64,000 nt of DNA from Camillea tinctor (GCA_022578605.1 MU394064.1:434001-498000); one strand, 5' to 3'; positions 49,487-61,439 are shown, counted from the stretch's first letter. The notes: generated from the letters alone by a model not told the origin. Translations and numbers: made by a program.

Positions 49487-52334
49487 TCATGTAATGGCCC
49501 TCCGCCCCTTCCCCATATCCCCTTCACTACCCGCCCCCGCGCTCCCAGCCACCGCACTCATCGACGACGACACCGACATGTGTGTACCCATCCCTACCCC
49601 TGATCTTTCTCCTGCTCCTGTACCTGTCCCTACTTCCCGGTACCGATCCCGCCGCCTCTGCATCTCCCCATGGTTCCTCTCGTGATCCTGCACGTTCTCC
49701 CTACCCCCCGTGACCGTGGTCGTAGTATGCGGCACGAGAACCATGCCATCGCCTCCCCCCCCACCGCTACCGGGGCTGGCATCGGGAAAGGGCAAGCACG
49801 GGGTAGCAGGCGTTACGCTCGAAGGGGTGCGGCGGATGCGTTTGGCCTGGGCCTTGGACTTGTTCGTGAGCCTGATGCGTTTGCGCGAGGCGAGCGAGCT
49901 CGAGGTCGTCGTAGCCGCCATGTTCGCAGGGGGGCAATGTGTGCTCGACGCGCGGCGCGCGATGGGGATGCGGATGCACCCGTCCGAGCTCTCGCTGTCC
50001 GAGCAGCTCGCGTCCGGCGTCCAGCCCGAGCCCGTGTTCGGGGGGACTATCGCGTTGCGCCTCCCGAACGGGTACGCCGGGTTTGGGCGCGGGAGGGCGT
50101 CGCGGGATGCAGCAACAACACCATGAGCCGCGGTCGCAGTGGTATTCGTATTGCCCGTCGTAGCGGAAGGGGCGTTAATCGCCAGCATCTCTATCCCCTC
50201 CTCCTCCTCCTGCACGCTCAGCCCGCCGTGGCCCCCGCCCGCGCGCCGCGCCGCGCCCCAGTACGAGTACGCCGACGAGAAGGGGTACGAGAACGAGCGG
50301 CCGAAGGACTCGCTGCTGGGCAGCCCCGCCGCGCTGTACGTGATCGCCAGGTCCGGGCCTTTGCCCTTTTCTTTGCGGCTGTAGAAACATCCTGCTCCGC
50401 TTCCTTTGCTCGCAGTACCTCCTCTATGACCGGTGGTGGGAGTGGCTGTGGTTCCGGCTCGTTCGCCGGCGCGCCCGAACCCGAAGGTCGCACCGATGAA
50501 CCCCAGACGGCTGGTGCTCCGTGATGTGAGGCTGGATAGGGATCCGGATATGCTCTCGGGGAGGGAGGGCAGGCGGATGTTGGCTAGGGAGAGGGATGGC
50601 AGCGTGGGTTTGCGGAAGGTGAAGCGGTATCGGAGGGACGAGTGGCGCGGGGGGATCGCGGGTGGACCGGTGGCCGGGATAGGGGTTGGTGCGTCCTGCG
50701 AGGATGATGGTTGCTGGTAGGAGGGCTCGACTGTCGGGAGGATGGAGCCACGCTTGGGACTGCAGAATGTGTTAGTTAATACTCGGTGCATAGAATTGAA
50801 AAAGGGGAAAAGGGGGGAGGGGTGGAGGGTACGTGGTAGAAAAAGGTGATAAAGGGGGTTGAGAGAGAGAGAGCATACATAACGAGAGGAGAAGGGGGTC
50901 CATTGTCCCGAGGACTACTACTATCATTGCCCCCTCTACTGTCCAAAGAGTGCAGCAATATCCCATTCCGCGAATTGATCTCTTTGCGAGCGAACCATCT
51001 CCACCATCCCTTATTCTTCTTCGCCATATCACCACCACCACCACCTTTATTGCCCCCGTTCTTGCGACCGCAATAAGGAATCCAGCGGCGGCAGCAGAAC
51101 AAGCACCACTTGCCGATCTGCGCGCCGTACCAGCGGTACATACCCCTGGCCTCGGCGCCGGTGCCGAAGAAGCCCACGATGGCGGCGCTGGTGGCGATGG
51201 GGATCCAGGGCTGGTTGAGCACGAGCGAGGGCACGACCCACGAGGGCACGAACAGCACCGTGTCCCAGGGGTACGGCGTCTGCTCGTAGTGCATGCGGTG
51301 GAAGTCGTACGTGCGCCGCGGGTGCAGCGTCACCGAGATGTTGGCCGCCGTGTACACGCCCATGACCGGCACGTACGCGACCAGGATCAGCAGGCACATG
51401 CAGTACAGGCGCAGGTTCGCGCGCGTGGCGTCGCGGCGCGCTTGCCGGCGCGGCAGGTTGCTGAGGTCGCCGCTGTGGCTGCGACGGAGGATCGCGCGGG
51501 TTTCTTTGCGGATGAGCCAGAAGCGTCGGGATGTGAGGACTGGAAAAAGGGGGAGGGGGGGGGGAGTGGTAGGGTCAGCATTAGGCAAACTGGTCTGGGT
51601 GGTGTAGAAATATAAATAGGGGAGAGGAGAGGAGAGGAGAGGAGATGGGAAGGAGAGGAAAAGAAAGACGTACTAGCATACGGCACCGCACCCAGCGCGA
51701 ACACCACCGGCGGGACATCATACACGATATTCGTAGGCAGACTGTTATCGTACACCGCCGTGCACCCCACAAGCGTAACCACAATATACCTCTGCGCGAG
51801 ATCCCAGTACGTGAAGAGCAGCTGGAACGCCGGCACGGGGAATATAATCGCAGCCTGGCACCACATGGCGCGAGTGCCCCTGCCCGCGCGCAGACTCCCC
51901 GTGCTCCCCGCTCCTCTCCCTCCCGCGCGCATCTGCCCCGCCAGCTGCCTCATGAGGGCGAACACGGCCGCGGCGTACGCGGTGTCCAGCGGGGCCGCGA
52001 GGTACACCTGCACGTCGCAGAGGCCGGCGCCGTCCCACCAGCGCGCCCAGTCGTCGGTGGGCCACAGCAGCGCGTTGGTGACGGTGAGCAGGTTGAGCAG
52101 GGCCACGACGCCGGCGAGGGTCGCGGCGGGCAGGGACCCGTTGCGCAGGAGCAGCCGGAAGGGGACCCAGCAGAGGAGCGCGCCGACGAGCGCGAAGAGC
52201 ACGCGGGTGATCAGGTTGGCGAGCAGGGCGGGGTCGCTGGTCGGCCAGGGGGTGGGGGGTGGAGGGGGGGAGGGAGGTGGTGCAGAGGGAGGGGCGGAGG
52301 ACGCGAGGAAGCCGAGGATGAGTCTTGAGCCCAT
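49487..52334 (-). CDS. STE3: STE3-type pheromone receptor (GPCR)
   Basis: Seven-pass receptor for the lipid-modified (a-factor-like) mating pheromone; pre-1 in Neurospora, preA in Aspergillus. Exons 52334-51674, 51539-50879 and 50759-49487 give 864 aa. Family marks are WWDGAGLCDVQVYL before TM3, IIFPVPAFQLLFTY in TM4, DLAQRYIVVTLVGCTAVYD, PPVVFALGAVPYA-ILTSRRFWLIRKE across the first intron (TM5 and its cytosolic end), LYCMCLLILVAYVPVMGVY (TM6) and VPSWVVPSLVLNQPWIPIA (TM7). The third exon supplies a cytosolic tail of more than 420 residues, Ser/Gly/Pro-rich. I used the ATG at 52334; an AG acceptor just upstream suggests a leader intron. The coding DNA is very GC-rich, so long antisense frames appear but are shadows. 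Confidence 0.9.
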
Positions 52335-53407
52335 CGTGGAGCGTGTGTTCACTAGAGGTCAGGTATGCAAGTGAGATGCTTGAGATATACCGTTGGTTAG
52401 TATGGATGGAGGAGCTTGTAGGTGTAGTAAGTAGGGACGTCGAAGCGAAGGGGGTTTTGGCGGTAGTCTGGGTGGGTGAGTTTCCCGCGACGACTACCTC
52501 CAACAGCTCAATCAAGGATGGTAAAGTCTCAAGGCAACGACAATGTATTGGAATCGAAGGGAAAAAATAGAAGTGAAATAAACTGGCTGACCGGTTGCAC
52601 GGTCTGATGGTCTGATGAAGCTGTGGTTCGTGGAAAGCTTGATCGATCAGAGATGATTCACGAGTAGGCCTAAGAGGTTGTTACTTGCGAATTAATACTG
52701 AAGGTAAACACAGTCCCATATTTTTGACCATGATTGCAAGTTGTCTGCAAAGGTTGTTCGGTAAAAAAAAAAAGAAAAAACAAGAAAGATAGGATCATTG
52801 CTCAGTAAGTACACCTCATATCGCATCACCTAGGTGACCGTCGCCTAGGAAAGGGGGAGAGAGAGAAGTAACCGACCTGCAACCTACTTAAGTACCCAAG
52901 TACCTGCCAACCTTTTGTTTCTACCGTTTGGTATCATCCGTCAACCTAAGGGCACGTTAAGTACTTCCAAATACACACCATGGCACGAGATCTAGCATCT
53001 AAGTCGAATAAGTAGAGCTTCGCGTGAAATGATCCATGATATATCCCTATCTACTACAGTTTACAATATAAATCGAGCGACCCCTTTGATCGCCACTACC
53101 TACCGGCCGACCGTTCCTGCATCACATGTTGATAGCGTAAAAAGAAGAAAATGTCTTTATAATCCCATTCGCGTTTGTCAAAACCCGCCAATAAGGAGAA
53201 TAGTTGACGATCCTGCTCCCTCCACTGATGATCAAGTTGATAATCCATCGCAAAGTCCAAATAACTCCAAAGGAAAAACAACTACTCAAGGTCGTCGTTC
53301 CATCCTGGAGTACGCTAAAATCGAATGCTTTGGCAACATATGCCTTCCCTCCTCTTCTACTGAAGAACTCGTTTTGATTCTTTACTATTCGGAAATATCA
53401 CCAAATA
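52335..53407. other. intergenic, STE3 promoter side
   Basis: No gene supported. It contains one palindromic ACCTAGGT (52828-52835) and A-rich runs near 52766. Confidence 0.5.
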
Positions 53408-56400
53408 TTACGGCCGTGGGCCCTGGCTAGCTAGTTTCATATGCATGATAGCATCTCGCTGCCAATCATCTTCGGCAGGAATTTGACCCTGGCTCGGACG
53501 GCGCTCCCATATGTCACCCGGGGCCTCACGGCCATCAGCGCTAGGGAGACGGATTTGCGGAGGTACTTGTTGGCTTGCCAATTGAACCCCCTCGCCGAAA
53601 TCAAAGTCGGACATAGCATAGCCAGGTTGGCCTAGAGAAGTGTTCATGGCAAGATGTCCCTGTCCCTCATTGTTCGACGACAGATCCATGGGCGGAAGAG
53701 CTGACATCTTGTTCATTTGATGATCAAGCTCTTCCGCCTCCAGAATTTGTGGTGCGTGTTCCATATTCCTTAGGGAGCTCACGCCTGGGGTATTGCTGCT
53801 CTTCATACTTCCGACGCTTGCGCGATGGTCTGCGTAAATACCCTCCATACTGAGTGAGTCTGCATCGCGGATTGCAAACTGGGCTACAGTACGCATCTTT
53901 CGCGTGACCCAGCCAGCCAAAATCTTCCCGCGTTGTTTCTCGCCAAGTCGACTCCGAGGGAAATCTCCTTTATTCACGAAGGCAATGATATCTATGACAA
54001 TTTGATGCTCGTTGAGAATGGCGTTGACAATGACCGGGACTATAGACGCTAGATAAGCCTTGCGTGATACCTCGACGAGAACTACCACGAGACCACCCGC
54101 TTGGAAGACAGCACTAAATTTTTTTTTGCGTCAGTGAAAGCTGAATTTAGAAGGTGGGAAACGACTTACCAGCCACTTGGTACGATATTGCGATGACATC
54201 TCTCCACGGATGCTTCGATGTCCATAGGGAAGTGACTCAAACCATTGATCTCGAAAGTTTCGCCAATATTCCCCAGGACGAAGAGGACTTGCATGTCTAC
54301 TAGAGCACCCCCTGGCCCAATAGGCCGACTGACGCTATGTAGAAATCCAAGATCCCCAGTTCGAACATAGCTGATGTTTGGATCACCGTCGATCGTACGT
54401 CCATCAAAGCGTTCAGCATCGAAAGGATCCTTAGACCCGTAGAAGGCTTTCACGCAAGCTTCCGAGTCAACCCATATCTCACCATATTCTCCATCTGTGC
54501 ACAGGAGACGACTTTCTGGGTTGACAATGGCAATTTGGGTAGACACTGGCACCATACCAGAGTCTTGAACAAGCAAGGCTTTAGGATCGGACTCAGGGTC
54601 AACAGGAATGATGAGGCCTCTACGTAAAGCCCTTTGATCAAGCCAAAGCTCAATCGGTTCAATACACATATATGAACGCGAGGCGACCATAGGATTCAGT
54701 ACGTGAGAATAGACCGTATTGATAGCCGTTCTATCGAGGCCAGTTGCGGCGAAATGAAGTCGAACCTTCTGAAATACATCAACCCGAGGCCTGCTCTCAG
54801 CCGATATCATCAAGTTCTTTAGTTCGTGCATCGTGAAACCTTTGCCTGGCATTGAGTTCATGGCATGGTCGAGCATCTGGGGAGTTGCGTAGGTATCCTT
54901 GATTTTGTACCTGCTGAGGGTCAAGAAGAGCGATATCGGGTTTTGCGCAAATTCAACTGGAGAGAGAAGGTATGTTGGGGTGCCTATATATATGCCCATC
55001 AGGCAAGAATGAATGAAGCCAAGACCCGTGGTGCTTCTAACGCACCCGAGTACAGGCCTTGAGCTGGTCATTTGGCAAGTCTCTTTCTGTACTTTGCACA
55101 TCCCCAAAATGGTATCATGGCCCAATTGCACCGATATTCTACGCTGGTCTGGCGTCCAGTAGGCCCATATGACGACTGGGTAGCCTGGTTGGATCCAGGC
55201 GGGATCAATAGTTATGCCAAGGTCCCGGAGCCCGCTGTTCTGTTTGGGAGGCTTGGATGTGTTGTACGTGTTGGGAACCCCGATCTTGAGGACCTGTGCA
55301 GACTGTTTGATATGCTGAGAGACGGTTTTGGTCCTTAGTAGGTGGTCAACTTCATTATTCACCAAGACCGCCTTAATACCGTAATCATGGATGAGGTGGA
55401 GGAATGCTGGGACGTCTTCGTTGAGACGCCGTTCATCCATGGGTGCAGCGGGTATAACTACGGCGCCGAGGTTGATACAGGCGTGGACAGCGAAAATGAA
55501 GTCCTCCGAGTGCGTATACATGAGCATGACATGGTCGCGTGCTCGTATTTTGACCTTATTGCGAAGGTATTGGGCGACGGCGGCGACCTTAGTATCGAAC
55601 TTCCTCCATGTGATGCCCTTGCCTTCTTTGCCCCTCCCATCAATGGTACAGTAAGAGAGCTCCTCAGGTTGCCGTGCTACTCTCCACTGAATGAGATCAC
55701 TTATACTTGAGAAGTTATTCAGCGGCGTCGACGTGCGATCATCAATGACAACCTCTCGCCGATCGATACCAGAATACTGTTTATCGGTAGGCCCGAGAAT
55801 ATCGGCCCTGGAGTTCGACGCCATATCCGACCATATACCTCCCAAGGGGTCAACCCCAATGGGAAGGTTAAGAACGGCATGCTCTACACCGAATTTGACA
55901 TGCACGCATGGAAGGTTGCCAAGGTCGAACTCTCTGCGACATAACATGTTGCCGATCTCCCGTCTGCCATTTTTGTTGACACGAGGGAGCGAATTTGGGG
56001 CAGTGATCATAACGCAGTATACTCTTAGGTGATGTTCTTGCATAAGAACTTCCATGCACCTTTCAGAAAGGGAGTCCAGCAACGCGGTGTCTAGCTGCCT
56101 AGGCGGTGCACCAGAGGTTGCCGGAGCCGTGGATGCTGCTGATGACTCGAGGACCACAATTGGCAAATGTTCCTCGTTGACGAAAACATCAAATGCTGAA
56201 CAGTCGAAAACCTGCTTGCTCAGATTCCGTAGGATGCTGACGACGATATGTTGCACGAAGAAGTAGCGGTGTTCCGCGACTTCGTGCCCGTGTTCGACCC
56301 ATTCAACCTTCTGCCGGATTCGGTCTTCATACAGCCCCAGTACGAAAACCTTACCTTCGATTACCGTTCCGAGAAGACCAGTCCTGAGAAATTCAGGTTC

Positions 56401-59270
56401 GACAGGAGTAGGGGTGGGATCGCCAGGCTCAAATTTATAAGGTCTCGCGTGGAAAATCTGTTCCGTGTGCTTGGGAAGGGCCCAAAAACCCCCTGATAAA
56501 GACGGCGAATCAACCCAGATCTCTCCAACGGATTGGGGTGAAGCCAGCAATCCCGTCTCAGGGTCCACCACGGCTAGGGTAGCATCAGGGATAGGATAAC
56601 CGAAAGCGCCAACTCGGACGATGTTGGGCTCTGTGGTGGCTCGTTTCCTGGTCTCTTCACCAATGGCAAGAACTACTACTTCATTTGTCTTCAACGCCTC
56701 CCTGTCTAACAACACTTCACTGAGATCATTGCTCGCATCACGTTCCTTTTGGGTTGTCGTACCGCCACCGAGCAAACTGCCAAATCCGTTGGAAGGCGCC
56801 GCAGCTGTCTCCTTATCTTTTTCTTCGTCCTTCTCTTCTTCGGTTTCCGATTCCACGTCAAGCTCCAACTTGAGTGGGCATCCCATGCGCTCCTCACCTC
56901 CAAGCCAGTCTCGGACGCTGATAACCATGCCGCCATGCTCTGGCAGGCAAAGCATTGGCGCTACGACCTCTCTAGCCCTTGGGTTCCGGAGTGGCCGCAG
57001 CCACCTATCAGCTAGGACTTCATGAAATTCACTATCAACCGTCAAGGTATCAATGAGACACAGCTTGACGTGTTGGAAATTCGGTTCCATCCCTTTCTTG
57101 AAGTTCCGGGTAGTCATCGGGTCTTGTTGGTAGTTAAAAGCGGCGGTTCGCAATCCGGGGTAATCGGCAATCATCAGCGTAGCCTTGTACTTGGTAATCA
57201 GATGAGCATAAAGGCCGGGCGAGTTGACTGCTTTGTTCTCGACCCATACAGTGGTATGACCGCTGTAAACGTTGAGGAGCACACCCAAAATCATGCCAAT
57301 GCCTTGCCGTGGGTCGAGATAGGATAGGAGAATCTCACTACTAGCGCCACCTCCTATTAGACGGCCATTCTTGTCACGAAGGGTTCGGTTGAAAGTATCG
57401 CCAGCGCCATGCCCGGGTACGGCTTGCACGATAGCACTGAGACACGCCATCTGATGCATTATAGTACGATGGCTTAGGACAACACCCCGGATGTCACCAG
57501 TGGGTGCCCTGGAAAACTCGATATATGCCAAGTCGGGTACGGATAAGGGGGGGACGTCATCTTTCTTCTTGGGATGGTAACTGCCGAACTCATTGGTTTT
57601 CCACCATTCGACACCCTTGGGCCAGTTAAGCTTCTGCGTAGTAATGTCTCTTTGGAAAGATTTCAGGTTGTTGTCGGTAGTGAGGGCAAGATGTGCCTGG
57701 GTAGAGGTCAAGATCAAGTTGAGCTTCGCATAGTCCTGCAAATCATTGATTGGTACAGCTACCACGCCAGCAATGAAGCAGCCCATGAGAGCTATAGCGA
57801 AATCAATGATCTCGGAGTCTCGGTAAATGAGCGCGACACGGTCTCCACGATATAGAGAGCTCTTGTCCCGAATCACCTGGGCCACCTTCTCTGCTCGCGA
57901 AGCCAGCTTATCCCAAGTGATAGAGGCGATCTCCTTTCCCTTGCTATCGAGAACCCAGTAGGCAGGTAGCTTTGCGGTTGTACGTGCCCGGTGTCTTAGA
58001 ACCGCGGCGATATTATCGAACGTAGACATAGCGGTGTTCTCGTCGTGCGGGTCGTGAATAGCGAAGGGAACTTCCCGCGGTTCCAAGGGGAGCTGATACT
58101 GCAGCGCTTCGGGCGGAGGTAGATCGTTCGCAGTCAACATGGGCGGGGCCATGGCAGCCGTCGGGGAGAATGCGTCGCTGGAAGAATATCTCTGTACACC
58201 ACCCCCATACTCACCCCCGGGTCCAGGACCCTGATCGTACGCCTGCTGTCCGGCAAAATCGGAAAAATATCCCTGTGAGTCCATCATGGTGCCGGTTCGA
58301 CCGTCGTACATATTCGGCTGATGTTGAGCATAACCACCTTGGTGTTCGGGCTTGAAGGCATAGTCGCCCGAGACCATGGTCCCTGAGCGGGTGGGCGGAT
58401 CGGAGTCTATATGCTGGGCGAAGTTCGTGGGAGAGGGACCGAGGAACAGAGAATCGCGCGGGTTCAGGGAAGGGCGGGTCTCGGCCATGGGGCCTCCCGG
58501 GCGCAATATCCCCACTACCTGTTCAGCGCCATGGGGTTGACTGGAGCCCGGGGGTCCGGACGACTGTGGTCGCCAGTCGACAGGCGATGGGACGGTGACA
58601 GAGTAGGGGGATACCGGGTCGGGGTTGGTGGCACTTAAGGCGGCCAAGGCTGCTCCTCTGTGTCCATCGCCGGTGTTATAAGGCTCGTCGGACGATTGGA
58701 GCTGTAAATTGTTAAAGGATTCGGGTAGGTTTCCGGGATCGTAATATTGGGAGAGAAGCTGAGTTCGTCGTTTTTGGAACCTGTATATATGGATACGCAT
58801 AGGTCAGATCGGCCGAAGTTCGTCATGATCGCCAGATGGGACGATTGATTTGATCGGAAGGGGAGGAGGGGAAGGGAGGGGGGAGAGGATCGTGGGGCTT
58901 GGATGGGGATAATCTCCATGTGTAAATGTATAATGCTGTGTTATAATGCTGTGTCTATCATATAATCTAATCCCGTACCCTTTTTCTGTGATATCGCCTT
59001 CCTATAGAGGAGTCAGCTAGATTTCCTTTTGATTTTCTTGTTTCTTTTGTTCTGTAGCTCTCTTTTCTATTTCGTTCTTGTCTGTCTCTCTATTCCGAGT
59101 CGGCTAACCCCCCGTGATGATGGGACGACAACAACGACAAAGTTGACGATGCAGGGACCAAGCATGAATTTGTGTAGATGGCAATCTGTGACAAAGCGAC
59201 CAGGCCTTACCTTTAACTCCCTCTCCAATTCATCTAATCTCTGTTGTAGATCCTGACTTAATTGCGCCAT
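53408..59270 (-). CDS. CPS1: CPS1/DIP2-like protein with DMAP1-binding and two AMP-binding modules
   Basis: Four exons on the minus strand: 59270-59211, 59001-58979 (23 bp), 58780-54170 and 54113-53408; 1799 aa. The first three join into MAQLSQDLQQRLDELERELK, EGDITEKG and FQKRRTQLLSQYY, the DMAP1-binding-domain signature. The exon-3 ATG at 58800 would lose this domain. Adenylate-forming modules begin near residues 278 (TFDNIAAVLRHRA) and 1055 (SISDLIQWRVARQPEE), the tandem layout of animal DIP2 and of fungal CPS1, first studied in Cochliobolus as a virulence-related gene. The usual TSGSTGxPKG loop is replaced by SRAPTGDIRG in module 1 and is unrecognisable in module 2. Substrate and activity are therefore uncertain, with a lipid-metabolic or regulatory role inferred. 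The C-terminal about 200 residues are disordered. Confidence 0.92.
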
Positions 59271-60459
59271 GATAGGCCGTATGCGTGTGCGGGTGCTTGT
59301 GCCTGTGCTGGTGCGTGTGGGCGTATATAGATATATGTGAGTTGGCAAGAAAGAAAAAAAAAAGGATAGCGTGACGTCAAGGTATGAGGTAGTTCGGGTA
59401 TAAGGCGAACTTGGGTCGGCCGAGGGATATATGGATATCAAATATGGATATGAATATAGATGAGGATGTATATTGGATACGGATTATAGAGGGAAAAGGT
59501 TAGGTTAAGTTACTATATTTTATTTATCGCTTGCTCAAGCATAAGATATGGGGTATCATGATCATAACTACAAGAACAAGGGAATTATAACGCAGCAAAG
59601 ACTGCGAAATACCGAGGGGAAAGTTGGGAGGGAAGAAGCACAAGATAGACAGGATTATATGAGATAGAGACAATTAGACGGTGGTTTTCTTGTTGTCGGC
59701 GACGAATTGGGTGGAGACCAGAGGACCGGGTCTTGGGGTTTTGATTGGCTGGCTTAGACTTTAGTTGGACGGAGGTAATACGAATATGTAGGTGGGGTTT
59801 ATGCATCCTTACATAGTTAGGTGCCCTTACCAAGGTACGTATATACATAACTTACATGCCACGGCTAAAGAAGGGCAGACATAGGCTAGTTGCTTGTACT
59901 CCGTACTCCATACTAACCTACTATGCCTTCCGTTTAGGAATGGGGTTTGTTTCGAAAGGGGGTCTGGGGGAAAACACACACGGCGACCAAAGTTAAAACC
60001 TACGCTATTAGGACTAGCGCTATGGAGCTTTCGATAAGCGCTGTAATTGGCTAGTTGGTTATTGCGCCCGGACCTAACCTTTCCCTATTAATAAAAAGTG
60101 ACGCGATAACGACTCGTAAATGCTTCGGCTGATCTAAACCTCTCGCTTAACAAAACTGTTTTTAGCTGTAAATGTGTAAATATTTGCGAGGCAGTAACGA
60201 CTCGTGCGTATTGGTAAGTCGATAGGTTTCCGCCATTTTAGAATGGCCAATTAGAGCTATAGTAGCCTAGTAGGCTAGGTAAATAAGGTTTGTTAATGCG
60301 GTGCGCCAGGCGCCAGGCAGCTGTGCATTCTAGGCGGTAGCCGATCTGCCACCGCCTACCGCTTAGAATTCTGCCGCCCTCCTTGGTATAAAAATCCTAA
60401 TCCCCCCCCCCTTTCTCTCTCTCTTCTCTTTTCCTACTACCACCATCACTACCAACTAG
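59271..60459. other. intergenic, with relics of the introner-type repeat
   Basis: No gene supported. AACGACTCGTAAATG near 60110 and AACGACTCGTG near 60190 resemble the 3' ends of the inverted-repeat introns downstream. Confidence 0.5.
60327..60369. repeat. inverted repeat with 14-bp arms
   Basis: Left arm 60327-60340 (ATTCTAGGCGGTAG), right arm 60356-60369, 13 of 14 positions complementary, 15-bp loop. It may be a remnant of a small inverted-repeat element or a DNA hairpin. Confidence 0.7.
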
Positions 60460-60535
60460 GTAAGCAACCCGTCCTTTTACGAGTCGTAGGCGAGTCGAGA
60501 AAACGACCACTGAGCGCGTCGTTAATGGGTCGTAG
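60460..60535 (+). repeat. introner-like intron 0 (5' leader)
   Basis: GTAAGC start, TTTTACGAGTCG near its 5' end and GGGTCGTAG at its 3' end. It lies before ATG 60572. If ATG 60525 were the true start, this would not be spliced as drawn. Confidence 0.5.
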
Positions 60536-61248
60536 AAACACACATAATATATACCAATCCTACCAATCAAGATGCCTCCCAAGACCTCCAAGGCTCCGGC
60601 TCCCAGTGGCGGTGGTAAGTAAATCAATTCTTTTACGAGTCTTCCACGACCTATGGACGACCCAGGGACGACGTTGGGGCGACTCGTTAACGACTCGTAA
60701 AAGAATAGGATTCACCTGAACACGATGAGAATGCCGTGATCTGCCAGCATTGCGTGACCCATTGTGCCAAGGTAAGTGTGCTTTTACGACCCTCCCTCGA
60801 GTCGCGTTCGAGTCGAGTTCTAGTCGCTAAAGGGTCGTAAAAGGCTCCTGATCACTTCTGCGCTTCTAAGACCACCTCTACCTCTGAGAAGTGTACTGAG
60901 TGTGTCCGCAAGGCCGTCGGCAACCGAAACGGCGGTTGCCAGCCCGTAAGTAATTCTTTTACGAGTCGGTTTATAGTCGCTAATAGGTCGTAAAAAGCTC
61001 GATATCGAGTCGTTGGGGGTTCGTGAGGAGTACGATGCCTGGCATGCCGCCCGCGCCGCCTGGCGCCGCAACCGCACCAATGCCAACTTGAAAGCCTTTA
61101 ACAAGGCGGCCAGTAAGTGATTTTACGACCTGCGCACGATGCTCGAACGACTCGCTAACGTCTCGTAAAAGAGGTTCTGAAGCAGGCTATCCGCAAGGCC
61201 CGAACCGCCGCCCGCCTCGCCGGAGGAGAGGAAGAATCCGAGTCGTGA
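60525..61248 (+). CDS. small Cys-rich protein whose introns share one inverted-repeat family
   Basis: Coding exons b-e are 60709-60771, 60844-60945, 60998-61112 and 61172-61248, ending GGEEESES. They encode DSPEHDENAVICQHC..HC..., then HFCASK, KCTECVRK and GGCQP. That spacing of Cys pairs suggests a zinc-binding fold of the kind seen in many uncharacterised fungal proteins. An Arg/Lys/Ala-rich helix follows. The first exon is ambiguous. ATG 60525 gives a fully open 148-aa frame if intron 1 ends at 60708. The more natural ATG 60572 (MPPKTSKAPAPSGG) stays in frame only if intron 1 ends at 60703, like its siblings, and then meets one TAG. The function is unknown. The gene borders an A+T island. 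Confidence 0.6.
60615..60708 (+). repeat. introner-like intron 1
   Basis: GTAAGT donor. A perfect 15-bp inverted repeat (ATTCTTTTACGAGTC with its complement GACTCGTAAAAGAAT) sits just inside the splice sites. The acceptor AG is at either 60703 or 60708. Confidence 0.8.
60772..60843 (+). repeat. introner-like intron 2
   Basis: 72 bp. GTAAGTGTGC then TTTTACGACCC; ends GGGTCGTAAAAG. The spliced frame is K|APDHFC. Confidence 0.85.
60946..60997 (+). repeat. introner-like intron 3
   Basis: 52 bp. GTAAGTAATTC then TTTTACGAGTCG; ends AGGTCGTAAAAAG. The spliced frame is QP|LDIESLG. Confidence 0.85.
61113..61171 (+). repeat. introner-like intron 4
   Basis: 59 bp. GTAAGTGA then TTTTACGACC; ends GTCTCGTAAAAG. 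The spliced frame is NKAA-KVLKQ. Confidence 0.85.
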
Positions 61249-61439
61249 GTCGGTCGTGTCTGGGTCGTGGGGGGGTCGTGTTTGCGTCGTAAAATCGTTG
61301 CGTTTCGTAGTAGTTATAGTATTAAGACAATACTAAAATCAGTGCTATAAGTTAACTTTTTCGACATGTGAACGACTCGATTATTACACGCATTTAACTT
61401 AATAGTAGGTTAAGAAAACCTCGTGATTAGGTCGTAAAA

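Noticed and set aside
49670..52328. Several long plus-strand frames (70-280 aa) opposite STE3
   Set aside because: They are shadows of the GC-rich STE3 coding strand, with Arg/Ala/Gly-rich composition and no domain.
58635..58919. Alternative N-terminal frame and ATG for the CPS1 gene, including ATG 58800
   Set aside because: The DMAP1-binding signature is rebuilt only by joining the exons at 59211-59270 and 58979-59001 to exon 3.
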